A DNA stretch of 50,480 bases, from NCBI GenBank assembly GCA_022925895.1, contig JAKSYS010000466.1, positions 1 through 50,480 on the forward strand. Reading direction: 5' to 3'. Under the pieces are notes generated by a model. It did no database searches, was not told the origin of the DNA, and saw only the letters and a program-made list of their open reading frames with translations. Both the position numbers and the translations under genes were made by a program. Each line of letters starts with the position of its first letter. The first letter of the stretch is position 1. This DNA is from Fragilaria crotonensis (taxonomy: Eukaryota; Bacillariophyta; Fragilariophyceae; Fragilariales; Fragilariaceae). Below, piece after piece: positions 22,381 to 33,242 of this stretch.

Positions 22381-23973
22381 TGTACAATGCTCGAAGAAAA
22401 GAGCTACGAAGATGACAAAGTGTAAGTTGACTAGCACTGTTGACAAAACGACACGGATAGCTCATCAAATATGCTTTGCTGATCCAATGTCAGGAAATTG
22501 TCGTGGCTGTTGTGACACCAAAACTGTATATCCAAGACCCAAAGCCAAAATGCCAATACTGGTCTAAGTGATTTCAACAAGAAAGGTCATGGATGCCATT
22601 CTATGATTCATTGTTAAATGTTTGAAAATGATGCACAACGATGACAACAATATCTGTTTTGGATTATGGAGGAGTGCAATACAACAAGAAAGAGGATCAG
22701 GGAAGAAAGAATGCCTGCCATTCTGATCCACCAAGAAAGGTCTCCCATAGTGAGCTCTTGCTAGCATTAGGGAGCTTACAATATCTTGGCAGAGGATGGA
22801 CTGTCAACAGATTCTACAATCAATGAAAGGTTCATGGAAAGGCGGACTGAGAAAACTCTGATAAGCTTTGATTCCTTTACACCGAGCTGCAACAGGGTGC
22901 TTTGAACTCTACAATGTCCTCTGAATTGAGAAAGCATTCTGTTAAGGCTCAAGAAGAATTTGCAGCATCAACCAGAATTAAATGATCATATGTAATTGTG
23001 GATAATGGGCATTTTATCCGGTCCACAACCATGCCCCCATTGAAGAACAAGTGAAATTGTTCTGAGATTTCAGTTTTCTCAGTGGCTACTAGAGTCCTTG
23101 CAGAAGGTCATTAAATGCACATTTAACATTGTCAAAGGAGGATGGAGGGTGTTGAAAAGTGGAATTCAAGTCCACAACACCAAGGCTGCCAAATCTTTGT
23201 AGGACAATGGACAGTGTCCAATTCAAAGTCAAAGAATAACAGCAAGAATGAAGCAGATGTGGAGAATGCTGAGCTACACTTGTCTCAGTTTTGGGCGATG
23301 CTCATAGGAAAACATCCTTGGGCTAAAAATTGCATGACCGGAATGACTCCAAGGAGCAACACCTGGACGTCTTCCTTATCCTGTATGAGAGACAATGATG
23401 CATGCAATGCTCATAGAATACTATTTCAATCTCCATCATGGTCTGAAATTACTTGCAAGTGCAATACAACGAAGACAAATGCCATCATTCTAGCATGACA
23501 ATGGTGTCAGCCTTTAACCATTGCAAAGAAAGATATCCTTTGCCAAAACACTGTCCTCCCTGAATCATTGCTGACAGATGAAGCTTGTCGCACTGACTTG
23601 CTCATAAGACGCGACTTCTCGATGGATCCCTTGACATTCAGTTCTTGCCTCATTTGGTGTGAAATTAGTAGGATCACTGCTTGTCAGTAACAATTCTGGC
23701 ACATTGAGAGATCCTCATGGTTGAATCTTAACAGACAACATGGTAAACAGACCATAGACTTGAGCCTTGTTAAGACCATGAAGAAATTTGTCGGCATACC
23801 ACATAGCTAATCTCTGGGTCATCATCAATGTTTCCAAAACAGAGGTTTGCCATGAGCTTCACCTGAATTATTTCTGTCTATGTCAAAGCAATGATTGAAG
23901 GCAAATCAACCTCCCAACGACCAATGTTATTCCATCGGAGGTTGACGTAGTTACTGCAGCCCTTCCAGAACCC
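22381..23973. other. decayed repeat island, no supported gene
   Basis: AT-rich, TG-heavy sequence with short broken frames on both strands. Nothing recognisable. Confidence 0.4.
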
Positions 23974-24891
23974 ATGATGCATTCTTGTGGACCTGAACGT
24001 GAACCTGCTGCAAGCATTCCTAACCCACCAACCAAAATGAGGCCTAGAAAAAGAAAGAAAGAAAGTAGCAGAGCCAAGAGCCACCAAGGTCAAGACCAAT
24101 ACTGTGTACTCCAACAAGGGGTTCCTTTTCTGATGTCCTCAGTTGGAATTGAATCGGAAGAAGGCAATTGGGCAGTGGCATAAAGCAGGGTTTACTTGCT
24201 GTCTGCATCTGAATCATATGGAAGTTGGACCATACATTGAAATTGAGAATGAACATCTGGGAGATGGCATGTTTGAATTTTGGATAAGGGGGGTGGTGGC
24301 TGTATAAAGTTTTTTCCCAAACTTGTGCCAATTATTGATGAGGTGGTTGTGGAGATGAAAGATCGTTTTAAATCTTTCAAGCAATATAAGGTAAGGGAGT
24401 GTGGTGATGAACCAAGATTGTGTGCACTTTTCAGTGGAACTGGAAGTGGGTATGGCTATAGAAGGGTGCAAATGAAACGGAATCCCCTGAGCTCTCTCCC
24501 AATTATCTCTGCTGTGGTGGAATACCTTGCTGCTAGGCTTAATTTGAAAAACAGGGAGTACTGGAATATTGGATGTCACCTTGTCCTGTATTGCAATGGT
24601 AGGGAAAGTATCAACTGGCATGCCAATGACACCCAAGGTGAGGATATGGTTGCATCACTTACAGTGGATGGGCCAGCTGATGATGCAAGTACAATCTGTT
24701 TTCAGCCAGCATCGAGTCCAGAGGATGGAGATCAACTATTAGAGTTGTTTCCAATGAAAGGTGTTGTTTACACCATGGATGAGCTTGTTCAGAAATTCAA
24801 TGTGCATGCAATGATGAAAACAAAGGAACCCAACAATGATTGTCAATTATATGCATGGTCTGGCTCTTTCTCCAAGGTTGTCAGTGCATGA
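23974..24891 (+). pseudogene. broken AlkB-like 2OG/Fe(II) dioxygenase
   Basis: A decayed or frameshifted member of the AlkB-like oxygenase family (2OG-FeII_Oxy_2). The main frame is 24280-24891. GYGYRRVQMKRNPLSSLP and LNLKNREYWNIGCHLVLYCN correspond to the AlkB substrate lid and core strand, and INWHANDTQGED to the iron site. In AlkB enzymes the iron site is H-x-D; here H114 is followed by Ala-Asn-Asp, so the position-three ligand is Asn116. The distal histidine may be in KFNVHAMM, and the usual terminal arginines are absent. Upstream frames (23974-24180, basic RPRKRKKE, and IENEHLGDGMFEFW near 24,240-24,280) look like the N-terminal part separated by frame changes. It is probably inactive. 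Surrounded by repeat debris, it is either a captured passenger gene or a decayed host paralog. Confidence 0.55.
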
Positions 24892-25040
24892 AGTACTAAG
24901 GGATGGTGCCTTGGAGGTAAGTGGAGATATCAGTGGCAGGATTGACAGCAATAACAGAACTTCCGGGAAATTCCCTTTGCAACAACAACACAATCAAACA
25001 GGGAAGCCAAAACAAATTTTGTTGGCAGTAAACTGATGAT

Positions 25041-25256
25041 TTGGCAATTGCAATGCAAGCAAGTTCAAGACCTTGTTCAGACTCTGTTGCAGCGCAGAAG
25101 GAGATGTGTTTCGTGTGTCCAGTTTGTCATGATACCCTGAAAACACTTCTGCCCACACCTGATGAGAATGAACCATGGATGGATGAAATTAGAGCGGTGC
25201 ATAAGCATTGTGACAACCACCATACAAGCAAATACCTTTGGAGCAGTATGTCATAA
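25041..25256 (+). CDS. short Cys/His-rich ORF in a repeat island
   Basis: The 71-codon frame contains CFVCPVCHDTL followed by HKHCDNHH, a spacing that could bind zinc. No family recognised. It probably belongs to the same decayed element as the neighbouring fragments, and there is no clear start context. Confidence 0.25.
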   Translation: MAIAMQASSRPCSDSVAAQKEMCFVCPVCHDTLKTLLPTPDENEPWMDEIRAVHKHCDNHHTSKYLWSSMS

Positions 25257-25446
25257 AGAGGAAAAAACAAAGATTCTTTCAGTGTGCCTTGTTGCCTCAT
25301 TATGTCGGTGTTCAAGACCGCAACAACAGAACTGCCTCTGCCTGAGCATCCAAAATTTCCGACTCCTGGTGTTGTGTAAAGAAGTTCATGTGTGCGCGTC
25401 TATATATGGCATTTTGTATCTTTAAAAAGGCCAAACAATTGCACAA

Positions 25447-25737
25447 TTGATTGTGCGGAAAAAGAATGCTATGACAAAATTGTTTCCAGATGACGCTGCA
25501 AAAGAAGCAACTGAGGGACAAGGTGACTTTGATGCCAAGAATGCAATTATTATCAAATCAGAGGCAATGCATTACTACATCCGGGAAATCCTCTTGAAAA
25601 TTGGGACTGCAGCGGCCCCTGATGTTATTCTGAGGCCCCATCTACCCAGGAATTGCAAAGCTTACTCTAGTTGGAGAAAGAGCAATTTGATTCAGTTATT
25701 CTTCTGGGATGGGAAGTGTCATTGTAATTTGCAATAG
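25447..25737 (+). CDS. unrecognised ORF in a repeat island
   Basis: 96 codons (MTKLFPDDAAKEATEGQG, KSEAMHYYIREILLKIGT) with protein-like composition but no recognised domain. It lies in the same orientation as the AlkB-like fragment and is likely an element-borne remnant. Confidence 0.25.
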   Translation: MIVRKKNAMTKLFPDDAAKEATEGQGDFDAKNAIIIKSEAMHYYIREILLKIGTAAAPDVILRPHLPRNCKAYSSWRKSNLIQLFFWDGKCHCNLQ

Positions 25738-26744
25738 GTTTTGGACTCTTTTCCCACCCTGCACTTCAAGGATGCTTTCCTCAGGAATTGATGACAAAAA
25801 GTAACACAATATTGTTGAACGCTTGCCAGGTCTTAACTCCATTATTGGTAACAAAGTGCAATTAATTATAATCACACAGCTTTCTAATCAATTCGTTTAA
25901 GGTTATTGATCGCTCACCAGGTCTGTACTCTACTCCGGAGTATTCACCATCACAAAGTGCACTTGACCTTTGAAGATGTGCGAGATCGTTGCTGTCTTTG
26001 CTTCATCTTCTTTCCAGGGAACTTAGTTTGACCATGTTGCTGGTTTTTCCATTTGTTCTTGATCCGAACTCGGTCTCCTCAATTGAACCCGGGTGTAGCC
26101 AATCAAACCGTGGTGCTATTGTGGCTTCAATGAAAGTTGAGGGATGATGATCATGCTTGTAGATGATTGGAGTAAACCAAAATCTATTTAACATGCTGCC
26201 TGCTTCATTTGACTGTGAGGTGAAACCTGGTGTGTGCATGATGTTGTAAAATCACATTGATGAACTAACTGTGGTGGGTCTGTCAATGTTACAACGTTAC
26301 AACCTGTCTAACCAAGAATTCCCACTACCGATTGGCAGAGTAGTCAAATACAGTTTTCGCTTTATGTCATCTCAGGGAGCAATGACATTCTTGGAGTATT
26401 CTGTTCGTATGTCGTACGTCGTTATGAGTTGTCTACTACTCGAGCACGTGACAAGCAAGACTTTGTGTATGATACAAGCATACTGTCCGAAACATAGACC
26501 TTTACTGGAATACTGTAGTGATGGCACTATATACTATATATAGTATGCACTATGTACTCCAGTACTCTTGTACTATCGTACATGTACAAACACGAGTTAG
26601 AAGCATTTGGATCATTGATCATTGGCGTTCTTGGCTATGACTTCGGCACTTGTCAGAGTCGATGGCTAATCTTTCAACTCACTTTTGTACTTCGAGAACT
26701 CTACTACGGATAACCGATAGCACCCGTACTCGCAATTCGCAACC
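25738..26744. other. spacer upstream of the aldo/keto reductase
   Basis: No supported gene. A perfect 16-base palindrome ATACTATATATAGTAT is at 26531-26546, followed by decamer ACTCCAGTAC at 26556-26565 and further GTAC words up to 26,590, about 160-210 bases before the reductase start. Confidence 0.5.
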
Positions 26745-27967
26745 ATGAGCGCAATCGCACGTTTGCTCCGCATCCTCGGGACTCGTCTCCTACCAGTTCT
26801 CGTGGTTCTCCTTGCAATCTTTGTTGGATGGTTAAGTCAACACGAACAGCCTCTTGGGCTCTTTTTTGCGACAATATTTCCCATTTTCAAAGGACAGTTG
26901 CCATCCACCATTTTCGGACACGGATCCATGACGGGAACTCCACCAGTCCCAGACGATTTGATGCCCTTCCCCGTCCCAAGAATGAACTCTTCTTGGAACT
27001 TCCAGGAGGATACCAAATGCCACAAGCCGGACTCGGAATGTGCTGTCGTCCATCGGCCTACGATGATGTACTTGTCCGACGTACTGTCTTGTGGTACCTG
27101 CTCTTGGGTGGACGCCATATAGATGCGGCACACTTGTATCTTAATCACAGGGCCATTGGACAGGGAATTCAAGATGCGATCAAACGAGGTATTCCACGAG
27201 AAGAAATCTTTGTCACCACAAAGATATTTCCCACATTTTACGGATATAACACCACTCTACGAGTTGTTCCCACCTACTTGGAAGAATTGCAATTGGATTA
27301 CATCGATCTTGTCCTCATGCATTTTCCAGCTCATTTGCCATTCCTTACCAACGACTGTAATAAGCAAAAGTTGACACCTGCCCAATGTCGCGCTGATACC
27401 TACCGAGCACTCAGTGAGTTGCGCATCGACCCCAACGAAGACCAGCAAGACGACTATAACAACAAAAAGAAGGGAATACTTCGCAACATTGGCGTCTCGA
27501 ACTTTGCTGTCCCGCACTTGCAACAGGTTCAAAGTCTGAACTTGGCCCCCGTTGCCGTCAATCAATTCCAATTCAACCCGTGGGCCCCAGACTTTGTCCA
27601 AGATACGTACCAATATTGTCGCACGCACAACATATCCATCACGGCCTATGCCAGTCTCGGAGGGAGCCTTCAGCATTCGCAGGCAGCGACCGTGGATGGG
27701 TTGAATGCCATTGCTCAGAAGCATGCCAAGAGTGTCCCGCAAGTCATGCTTCGATGGGCCATCCAGAATCACATGGCAGTCATTCCCGGAACAGGAAATC
27801 CGAATCATATGAAGGAGAACCTTGATGTGTATTCATTTGACTTGGATGCAGAGGATATGGCAGTTATTGATTCGCTCAAGGAGGACCCCCTTGCGAAAAA
27901 GTTTTTTACATGGAGCCTCCGAAGGAATGAAGGAAATGGTGATGGGACACCATCGACTTCGGAGTGA
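26745..27967 (+). CDS. aldo/keto reductase with N-terminal membrane/signal segment (one apparent frameshift)
   Basis: An NADPH-dependent carbonyl reductase of the AKR superfamily. In the frame 26828-27967 the catalytic tetrad is visible: D99 and Y104 in GGRHIDAAHLY, K132 in VTTKIF and H165 in VLMHFP. GILRNIGVSNF, VAVNQFQFNP and the late cofactor motif IPGTGNPNHMKENL follow. The first ATG (26745) is in a different frame but encodes a convincing signal peptide or anchor (RLLPVLVVLLAIFVGW). Its frame converges on the reductase frame near 26,980 if CCC in GTCCCAAG is read as CCCC, giving PFPVPKNELFLELPGG. So I annotate from 26745 with a one-base loss at about 26,980. Otherwise translation would start at 26828 with an unconvincing N-terminus. 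It is convergent with the DUF389 gene. Substrate unknown. Confidence 0.82.
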
Positions 27968-28395
27968 GGTTTGCAGGTATTGATTCATTCGCAACAACTC
28001 CTGACTGCACGACATAGGCATGCAGAACTAGCTACTACCTGCTACGAGTCCTGGGCAGGTAATGCACAGCATTACATCATGGCTTGACCATTCTATATTA
28101 TTATTACGTTATAAATGCACTATGTGGTACACTATATTCTTATTCCGTAGTTCATCTTCTCTGTATTCTATGCCGGAATCATTGTAGCAGGGTGTTCATT
28201 AGCCGACGTGCGGCAATGAACTGCTAGCATTTATCATTCATAGAAAATCGTCACAACAGTTTGGCAGCCAGTGCATTCGATTTTGCTCACAGATCGACGA
28301 CACGACAGTTGAATGTGAACAGCATGTGTAGCAAGAAAATCATGTGTTATTAGAGATGACAATTAAACGAATTAAACCTAGTCCGAAACTGCATG
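27968..28395. other. convergent 3' spacer
   Basis: No supported gene between the aldo/keto reductase and DUF389 stops. Confidence 0.5.
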
Positions 28396-29524
28396 CTACT
28401 TTTCCTCCACCTCAGACTCCGGAGGCAACGACTGTATCAAGGCTTGCCTTTTATAAATCTTGCGAGCAGTACCAAGGTCCTCCCAGAAAACACTCTTTTT
28501 GATGGGCAAGACTTCTTTCATCTTGAACATGAGGGAGGCACTAATCCAAATAAGGACAATGTTTGCCGCTGTGAGCCCAAGCGACACCAACCCATACATA
28601 TAGTAGTTAATGACGTCATCTTTGTGTAAACATGTGCGATCCACAAAATGCCTGCATTCACGGCCGGCGGTAGCAGCGACGCGGAGATTGCAACGCCGAC
28701 TAAGGATGAGGTCTGATCATCCAAAAGCGACACGGCGACTCCCAGTCCGGAAAAGAAAGCAATTGGCAAACCGACCAGAAAGTTCTCCATCGTTCCCCGA
28801 TTCGACATCTCAGTCGTGGGCCAATCTTGCTCTACTGACGTTGGTCCCAAGATGCCGGCGATGATCATTCCAACAATGATGCAAAAGACCAGACAAATCA
28901 ATTCGTTTCGTATGGAAAGTCTAACAAGCTTCCAATCACCGATGGTGGTGCCGTACGCTAATCCGATAACCGGACCCATAAGGGGGGAAACCAACATGGA
29001 GGCAATGATCGTAGCTGAACTGTTGGAAACAAGGCCGAGACCAGCCAAGATGGATGCAATGAGGAGGAGCGTGTTGAAATTGAATGAGAAATTCACCCCT
29101 TCCTCCATTCGTTCATGCACTGGAATAGAAGTACGTAATGTTAGCAATTCAACATTGAGATGTGACGGATATAATTGTCATCGCAATGAAATGGTGCAGT
29201 ACAAGTACCAGGTACTGTACTTGTTCTGGATCAGCATCGCAGAGTGCCTTGTGCCTTTAACCAATGTACGGTAGCCCGTAGTATTCCATACTTACTCATT
29301 TTGACTCTCTGGACTTGCTCCATTGTCACTTCTGCGATTTCGTCATCTCCGACAAAGATCTTGACAATGTCACTAGCCCTAACAAAACTCCTCGCCTCTG
29401 GAGTCGACTCCACGTCTTCCGGTTGAGCTACATTTACAATGACCGCATTTCTATGACGAATGTTGCGTCCTCCGGTTCCTGGTGCGCGCGAGTCGTCACT
29501 GTTTTCTGTGCGATCACTCATTGA
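28396..29524 (-). CDS. DUF389 family multi-pass membrane protein (one apparent frameshift)
   Basis: A membrane protein of unknown function (DUF389). Exon 1 (29524-29296; a longer start at 29611 is possible) encodes a soluble Ser/Asp-rich N-terminus with the ASDIVKIFVGDDEIAEVT strand region. A 176-base intron follows (29295-29120, donor GTAAGT, acceptor TTCCAG). Exon 2 encodes the diagnostic GLVSNSSATIIASMLVSPLM followed by GPVIGLAYG, and later SLVGVAISASLLPPAVNAG. At least five hydrophobic segments are visible. The frame then breaks near 28,615-28,635. The last transmembrane segment (GLVSLGLTAANIVLIWI) and a soluble tail (FKMKEVLPIKKSVFWEDL) continue in another frame to the stop at 28396. One extra A in the coding-strand AAA there restores HVYTKDDVINYY. 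Transport or stress roles are speculation only. Confidence 0.82.
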
Positions 29525-29912
29525 GACTCGCGACTCGAGACCAGTGGCCGGTTGTTGTCCTTTTGTTATATGCACACTGTCGACTGTCGAAAGTTGACGA
29601 AGTGATCGCAAATATATCTAACAAATAACGACGGATCTGAAATATGAGATTTGCTGGTCGTCTTCATTTATTGTCGTTGACAGTTGCGAGCAAATTTAGT
29701 TAGAACGTTTGGACGCAAGAGTCCTTAAAATAATCGCATGGTCGTTGCTATTTAACCAGTTCCCCCGACGGTTCTCTCTGGGCCTCACCGCCAAATTCCA
29801 ACACATACACGACGCGTAGAGTAGTAAATAAATGTATTCGTAGCGACCCGCAAACCGCAAACGTCAATTTCTCATTTTCGAATGTAGTACAAGAACAGTA
29901 GATCGCGCCTAC
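29525..29912. other. spacer between DUF389 and a miniature transposon
   Basis: No supported gene; it presumably includes the DUF389 promoter, read leftwards. Confidence 0.4.
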
Positions 29913-29914
29913 TA

Positions 29915-30246
29915 CCGTATTTCTCGGTATTTTGTACCCCCCAAATGTACATCGAAAATGTCCGAAGGGTACAGGTCACCGAGGAAAAAAAACCAATGCG
30001 CAAACCAGTGAAAAACTTGAAAACAAAGATTGAAACTCATCACATGATCATTGAAGTTATACATGTAAAAATTGGTTTCGGCACGAAGAATTCAAATGAC
30101 TTGACGTTTCAGCGAAATGCCAGAATTTGCTCTGCAAAAGGATTTAAGAAAGGCTCGCTTTTTGGAGTCGAGTGGGTCAAAAATGTACATCGATTTTCGG
30201 CAAAGGGTACAGGAATCCGTGGGGTACAAAATTCCGAGAAATACGG
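29915..30246. mobile_element. 332-bp miniature inverted-repeat element, TA target site (mariner/pogo type)
   Basis: Terminal inverted repeats of about 26 bases begin CCGTATTTCTCGG at the left (29915) and end CCGAGAAATACGG at the right (30246), with one mismatch further in (GGTATTTT against GGAATTTT). They are flanked by TA at 29913-29914 and 30247-30248, the Tc1/mariner/pogo target duplication. Inside, a subterminal motif (AAATGTACATCGA, then AAGGGTACAGG) occurs near both ends in direct orientation (about 29,943-29,977 and 30,181-30,213). The interior plus-strand ORF (29945-30319) runs out of the element and is not a gene. No transposase, so it is non-autonomous. Confidence 0.75.
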
Positions 30247-30476
30247 TAGACAAGTCGCCGGTGTCCGGTGTATGAATATATCCTACACTGGTACCAGGTA
30301 CGGTGGTGCCAATGCTTGAGGTACGATATTGTGGAGTATTAAAATAGAGATCAATACCAAACTAAACATGCACTATCCCTAGAGAGAGCGTGGTGGAACA
30401 GCTCTGCATCATGATCACGAAACAAATTGCACCTGTGGTACGAACGATCTGATAAGAGAAGGGAACCTTGTGACCG

Positions 30477-31659
30477 TTAGTGCTCAATCGCGTGAGCCTT
30501 TGGATCCTGCCCTGTCTTGTTGAAGCAATCCCCGCTACAGCATTCAACCGGATATGCTTCGTAGTCATTGGTGTGGCGAGCCATTTGGCTGACAGTGCAA
30601 CAAGGGCAGCAGTAGGAGCAGCAGCAATCATCGCAACATGAGCCACGGATACCGTACTTCTCCCGCAACTTCTGTCTCGTTTGGCACATGGTGATTGGGA
30701 TGTAAAGCACAATAACAAGGGTCAAACCCCAAAGGACACACAAGGCAACAAAGCGCCCGGTTCCGAGGCATTCCATGTAAGCATCCCACATATGATCAAT
30801 TCGTTCAGTTGTCCAAACATCGTGGTAATAATAGACGTACTGAGATTGATCCCAACCATAACACCTCTCGAAACTCCAAAACCCGTGGTAATACTTGTCC
30901 GACAACCAGTGACCATCATGGTAAAGGTACGAAATTAGTTCATCGCATTCGCTGTTGCACTCGACAACTCTCGCAACAATGATGGAGTAAATGACAGCAA
31001 AGACGACCATGTAGGCCAAAAAGATGGCTGTGACGATTATGCACGTTCGGCTTTCGGAAGGCGGCTTGCCAGCTCCGAAGCCACACCAGTTGAGGCGCAA
31101 GCGAGTCATCACTTGACCGAGAACGACTGTCGATGATTGGGTGAGTGCACAGTATTTACTAATCATCGCCCTTTGAATCCTTGATACCCGCCAAGGACCA
31201 GGAAAGGAATCGGGAATAGTGTCGAACGAGATCAGCACTCACTTACCAGGACCACACCAACAACTCATGCAACACACTGGAGTATTCGTACAACAGTCGC
31301 AACATCCATCACGCCATGCTCCAGAGGGAATATGACTGGTCTTCAATTTTGGGGCCGGGCCTTCCGGAGGACGTTGGTCCCGTTGAGGGAGAACAATTCC
31401 AGCGAATGTCTCTCCCATTGCTACACCACCCTCGGGCTGCGGCGAAAAGGGAAAGGGAGAGGACAAGAGAGCGTGAGACGATGGTGACAGCTATTGCTTT
31501 GACCGGAACAAACGTTTTCACTACCACTGTTCAATGCGAAGTATTTGTACTTACCACAACGATTGTTCTGACCACTCCGTCCAATTCAACATCCAAAAGG
31601 TATCCTTCTGTGAGGTCGGAGGGAGCAACGACCTCTATCATTTGCACAGCATCACTCAT
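30477..31659 (-). CDS. PLAC8-family membrane protein
   Basis: Three exons: 31659-31555, 31436-31247 and 31126-30477; introns of 118 and 120 bases (donors GTAAGT, acceptors CCGCAG and CGACAG). The product has 314 residues. Exon 1 encodes VVAPSDLTEGYLLDVELDG and splices to PEGGVAMGETFAGIVLP, an N-terminal beta-type module I know from algal PLAC8 proteins. Exon 2 continues with WRDGCCDCCTNTPVCCMSCW. Exon 3 continues GQVMTRLRLNWCGFG, then a transmembrane helix (TCIIVTAIFLAYMVVFAVIY), a Tyr/Trp/His-rich loop, a second helix (FVALCVLWGLTLVIVLYIPI), and the closing PLAC8 half GSCCDDCCCSYCCPCCTVSQ. Two membrane segments separate the two Cys-rich halves, with an unusually long loop between them. Family members influence cell size, metal tolerance or calcium entry in plants; the role here is unknown. 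Confidence 0.85.
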
Positions 31660-32594
31660 GATTAGTCTTGTTATCAGTATTTTGTGTTGTCACGTTTTGG
31701 ATGGAAACATGCAACGGGACGGTTGCAAATTGTCCCGTGGCACGTGGATACATACATGAGTTCTCATAGCACTTCGATAACTTGTAATTGACATCTCGTT
31801 CTCATTTAACAGTGCACCCCTTCTGGATTTTGTGTTCGCTTCGCATTTCGCATTAGAACTTCGCATGCGCTGCCAATCAGGAGGAGTTCGCGTCACGTTC
31901 CCACCGATCCCAGACAATCATTTGGAGTTCGTTTCGCATTGTAGCGGGTCTACCGGAAGTGATTGAGATGTGCAGCGTCATACCTGGCACATCCAGCCTC
32001 CGAACATCGCTCTTTGAGGGAGTGCACAGAAAAAACAGGAACGAAGTCATCTCTATCACTCAATCTTCGATCTACTTCCATGCGATCATGCGAATGAATA
32101 TCCTGATATGCTGATTTTCTGATTGACTACTACAGGTATCATACCTGCTACCTGCTATGCATACACTTGTATGCATAGCTAGTACTCGTACTGTAAACGC
32201 TGAACTCCGGAGTCCAGAGTTCTCCGAGTGCAAGTCCAAAGGGCAGGTACAAGTACGTGGGTACGTGTACTTCCGGTACAAGTAGTACAGACAGGACGTG
32301 TGACAGCGTGACACGAGGGGTTGGGTGCGCTAAACTGATGATGGCAAGTCGTAATTACCGGATCATGGTCCGGGTATGTAGAGGTATACCAACTGGGTAC
32401 ATGCGTCATCTTCTACACACGGCCATACGGAGAAAAGGAATCCAGAATCTTGTTGTGTACTTTTGTACCATGCTCCTAGAGTAGCGATTCAATAATGTGG
32501 TTTATGTGGTGCATTGTGCAACTACCCAGCACTACGCCGGTATCCGGTATACTTGAATACTCAGTACAGTACAAGTACCAGGTACTACAACCTC
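31660..32594. other. spacer rich in GTAC words
   Basis: No supported gene. GTAC-rich clusters at about 32,180-32,290 (GGTACAAGTACGTGGGTACG) and 32,560-32,590 (AGTACAGTACAAGTACC). Confidence 0.45.
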
Positions 32595-32597
32595 TAA

Positions 32598-33239
32598 GAG
32601 CATGCCCACCGGAGGAGCTATTTTTCGAACGCTACTTCTTCGAGTAGCGTCTTTAGAAATCTATTTTGGACATTTCGGATATGTCGATTTGCCACCGGAA
32701 GAGCTAATTTTTGGGATGAAACACGGGCGCGGATGCGCGTGCAATAAAAATACTAGTACAAACGGGCTGTACGTGTTCTTCCTTTTCCTCCTCCACAATG
32801 TGAAATACATCGTTTTCGAGGGGAAAATCACCTCCCTCCTCGAAGAAAAGGATCATCGCAATGTCGATGACATCAAGATTGTCTTCCAATGCGAAGTCCA
32901 TGTTGTTTGTCGTTTTGCGATTGTCGAATGGTGTGCCGTGTGCACAGTATGGCGCACCAGATACCAGATGTCATTCACGTTACAAATGCATGGAACATCG
33001 AACCCGCGATCAAAAAACTTTAATCCAACTGATCAAATAGGACAAATTGAACAAAGCTATTTTTTAGCGTCGAAGCTAAAATCATTGATTTCGGACCAGC
33101 TATAGCTGCGTGAGTAGCGTTTCTCATTGTTGAAGAGCTAAAAAATAGCGTTAAGGCCCAATGGGTGGTATGTCTTTCGGACATATTTGTAACACTTTAA
33201 CGCTAAACTCAAAAAATAGCTCCTCCGGTGGGCATGCTC
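32598..33239. mobile_element. 642-bp miniature element, TAA target site (PIF/Harbinger type)
   Basis: Near-perfect 28-base terminal inverted repeats begin GAGCATGCCCACCGGAGGAG at 32598 and end in the reverse complement at 33239. They are flanked by TAA at 32595-32597 and 33240-33242, the TWA duplication typical of PIF/Harbinger elements. A diverged internal copy of the terminal motif (CCACCGGAAGAGCTAATTTT) lies at 32692-32711. A perfect 8-bp-stem hairpin (ACGCTACT, TCTTCG loop, AGTAGCGT) is at 32629-32650. On the minus strand an acidic 65-codon ORF (32901-32704) could be a transposase N-terminal remnant, but that is weak. Without a transposase it is non-autonomous. Confidence 0.82.
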
Positions 33240-33242
33240 TAA

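Noticed and set aside
29945-30319. 124-codon plus-strand ORF as a gene
   Set aside because: Begins inside the TA-flanked miniature element and ends outside it; Lys/Arg-rich without a domain.
32602-33105. 167-codon ORF as a host gene
   Set aside because: Lies wholly within the TAA-flanked inverted-repeat element and has no recognisable domain.
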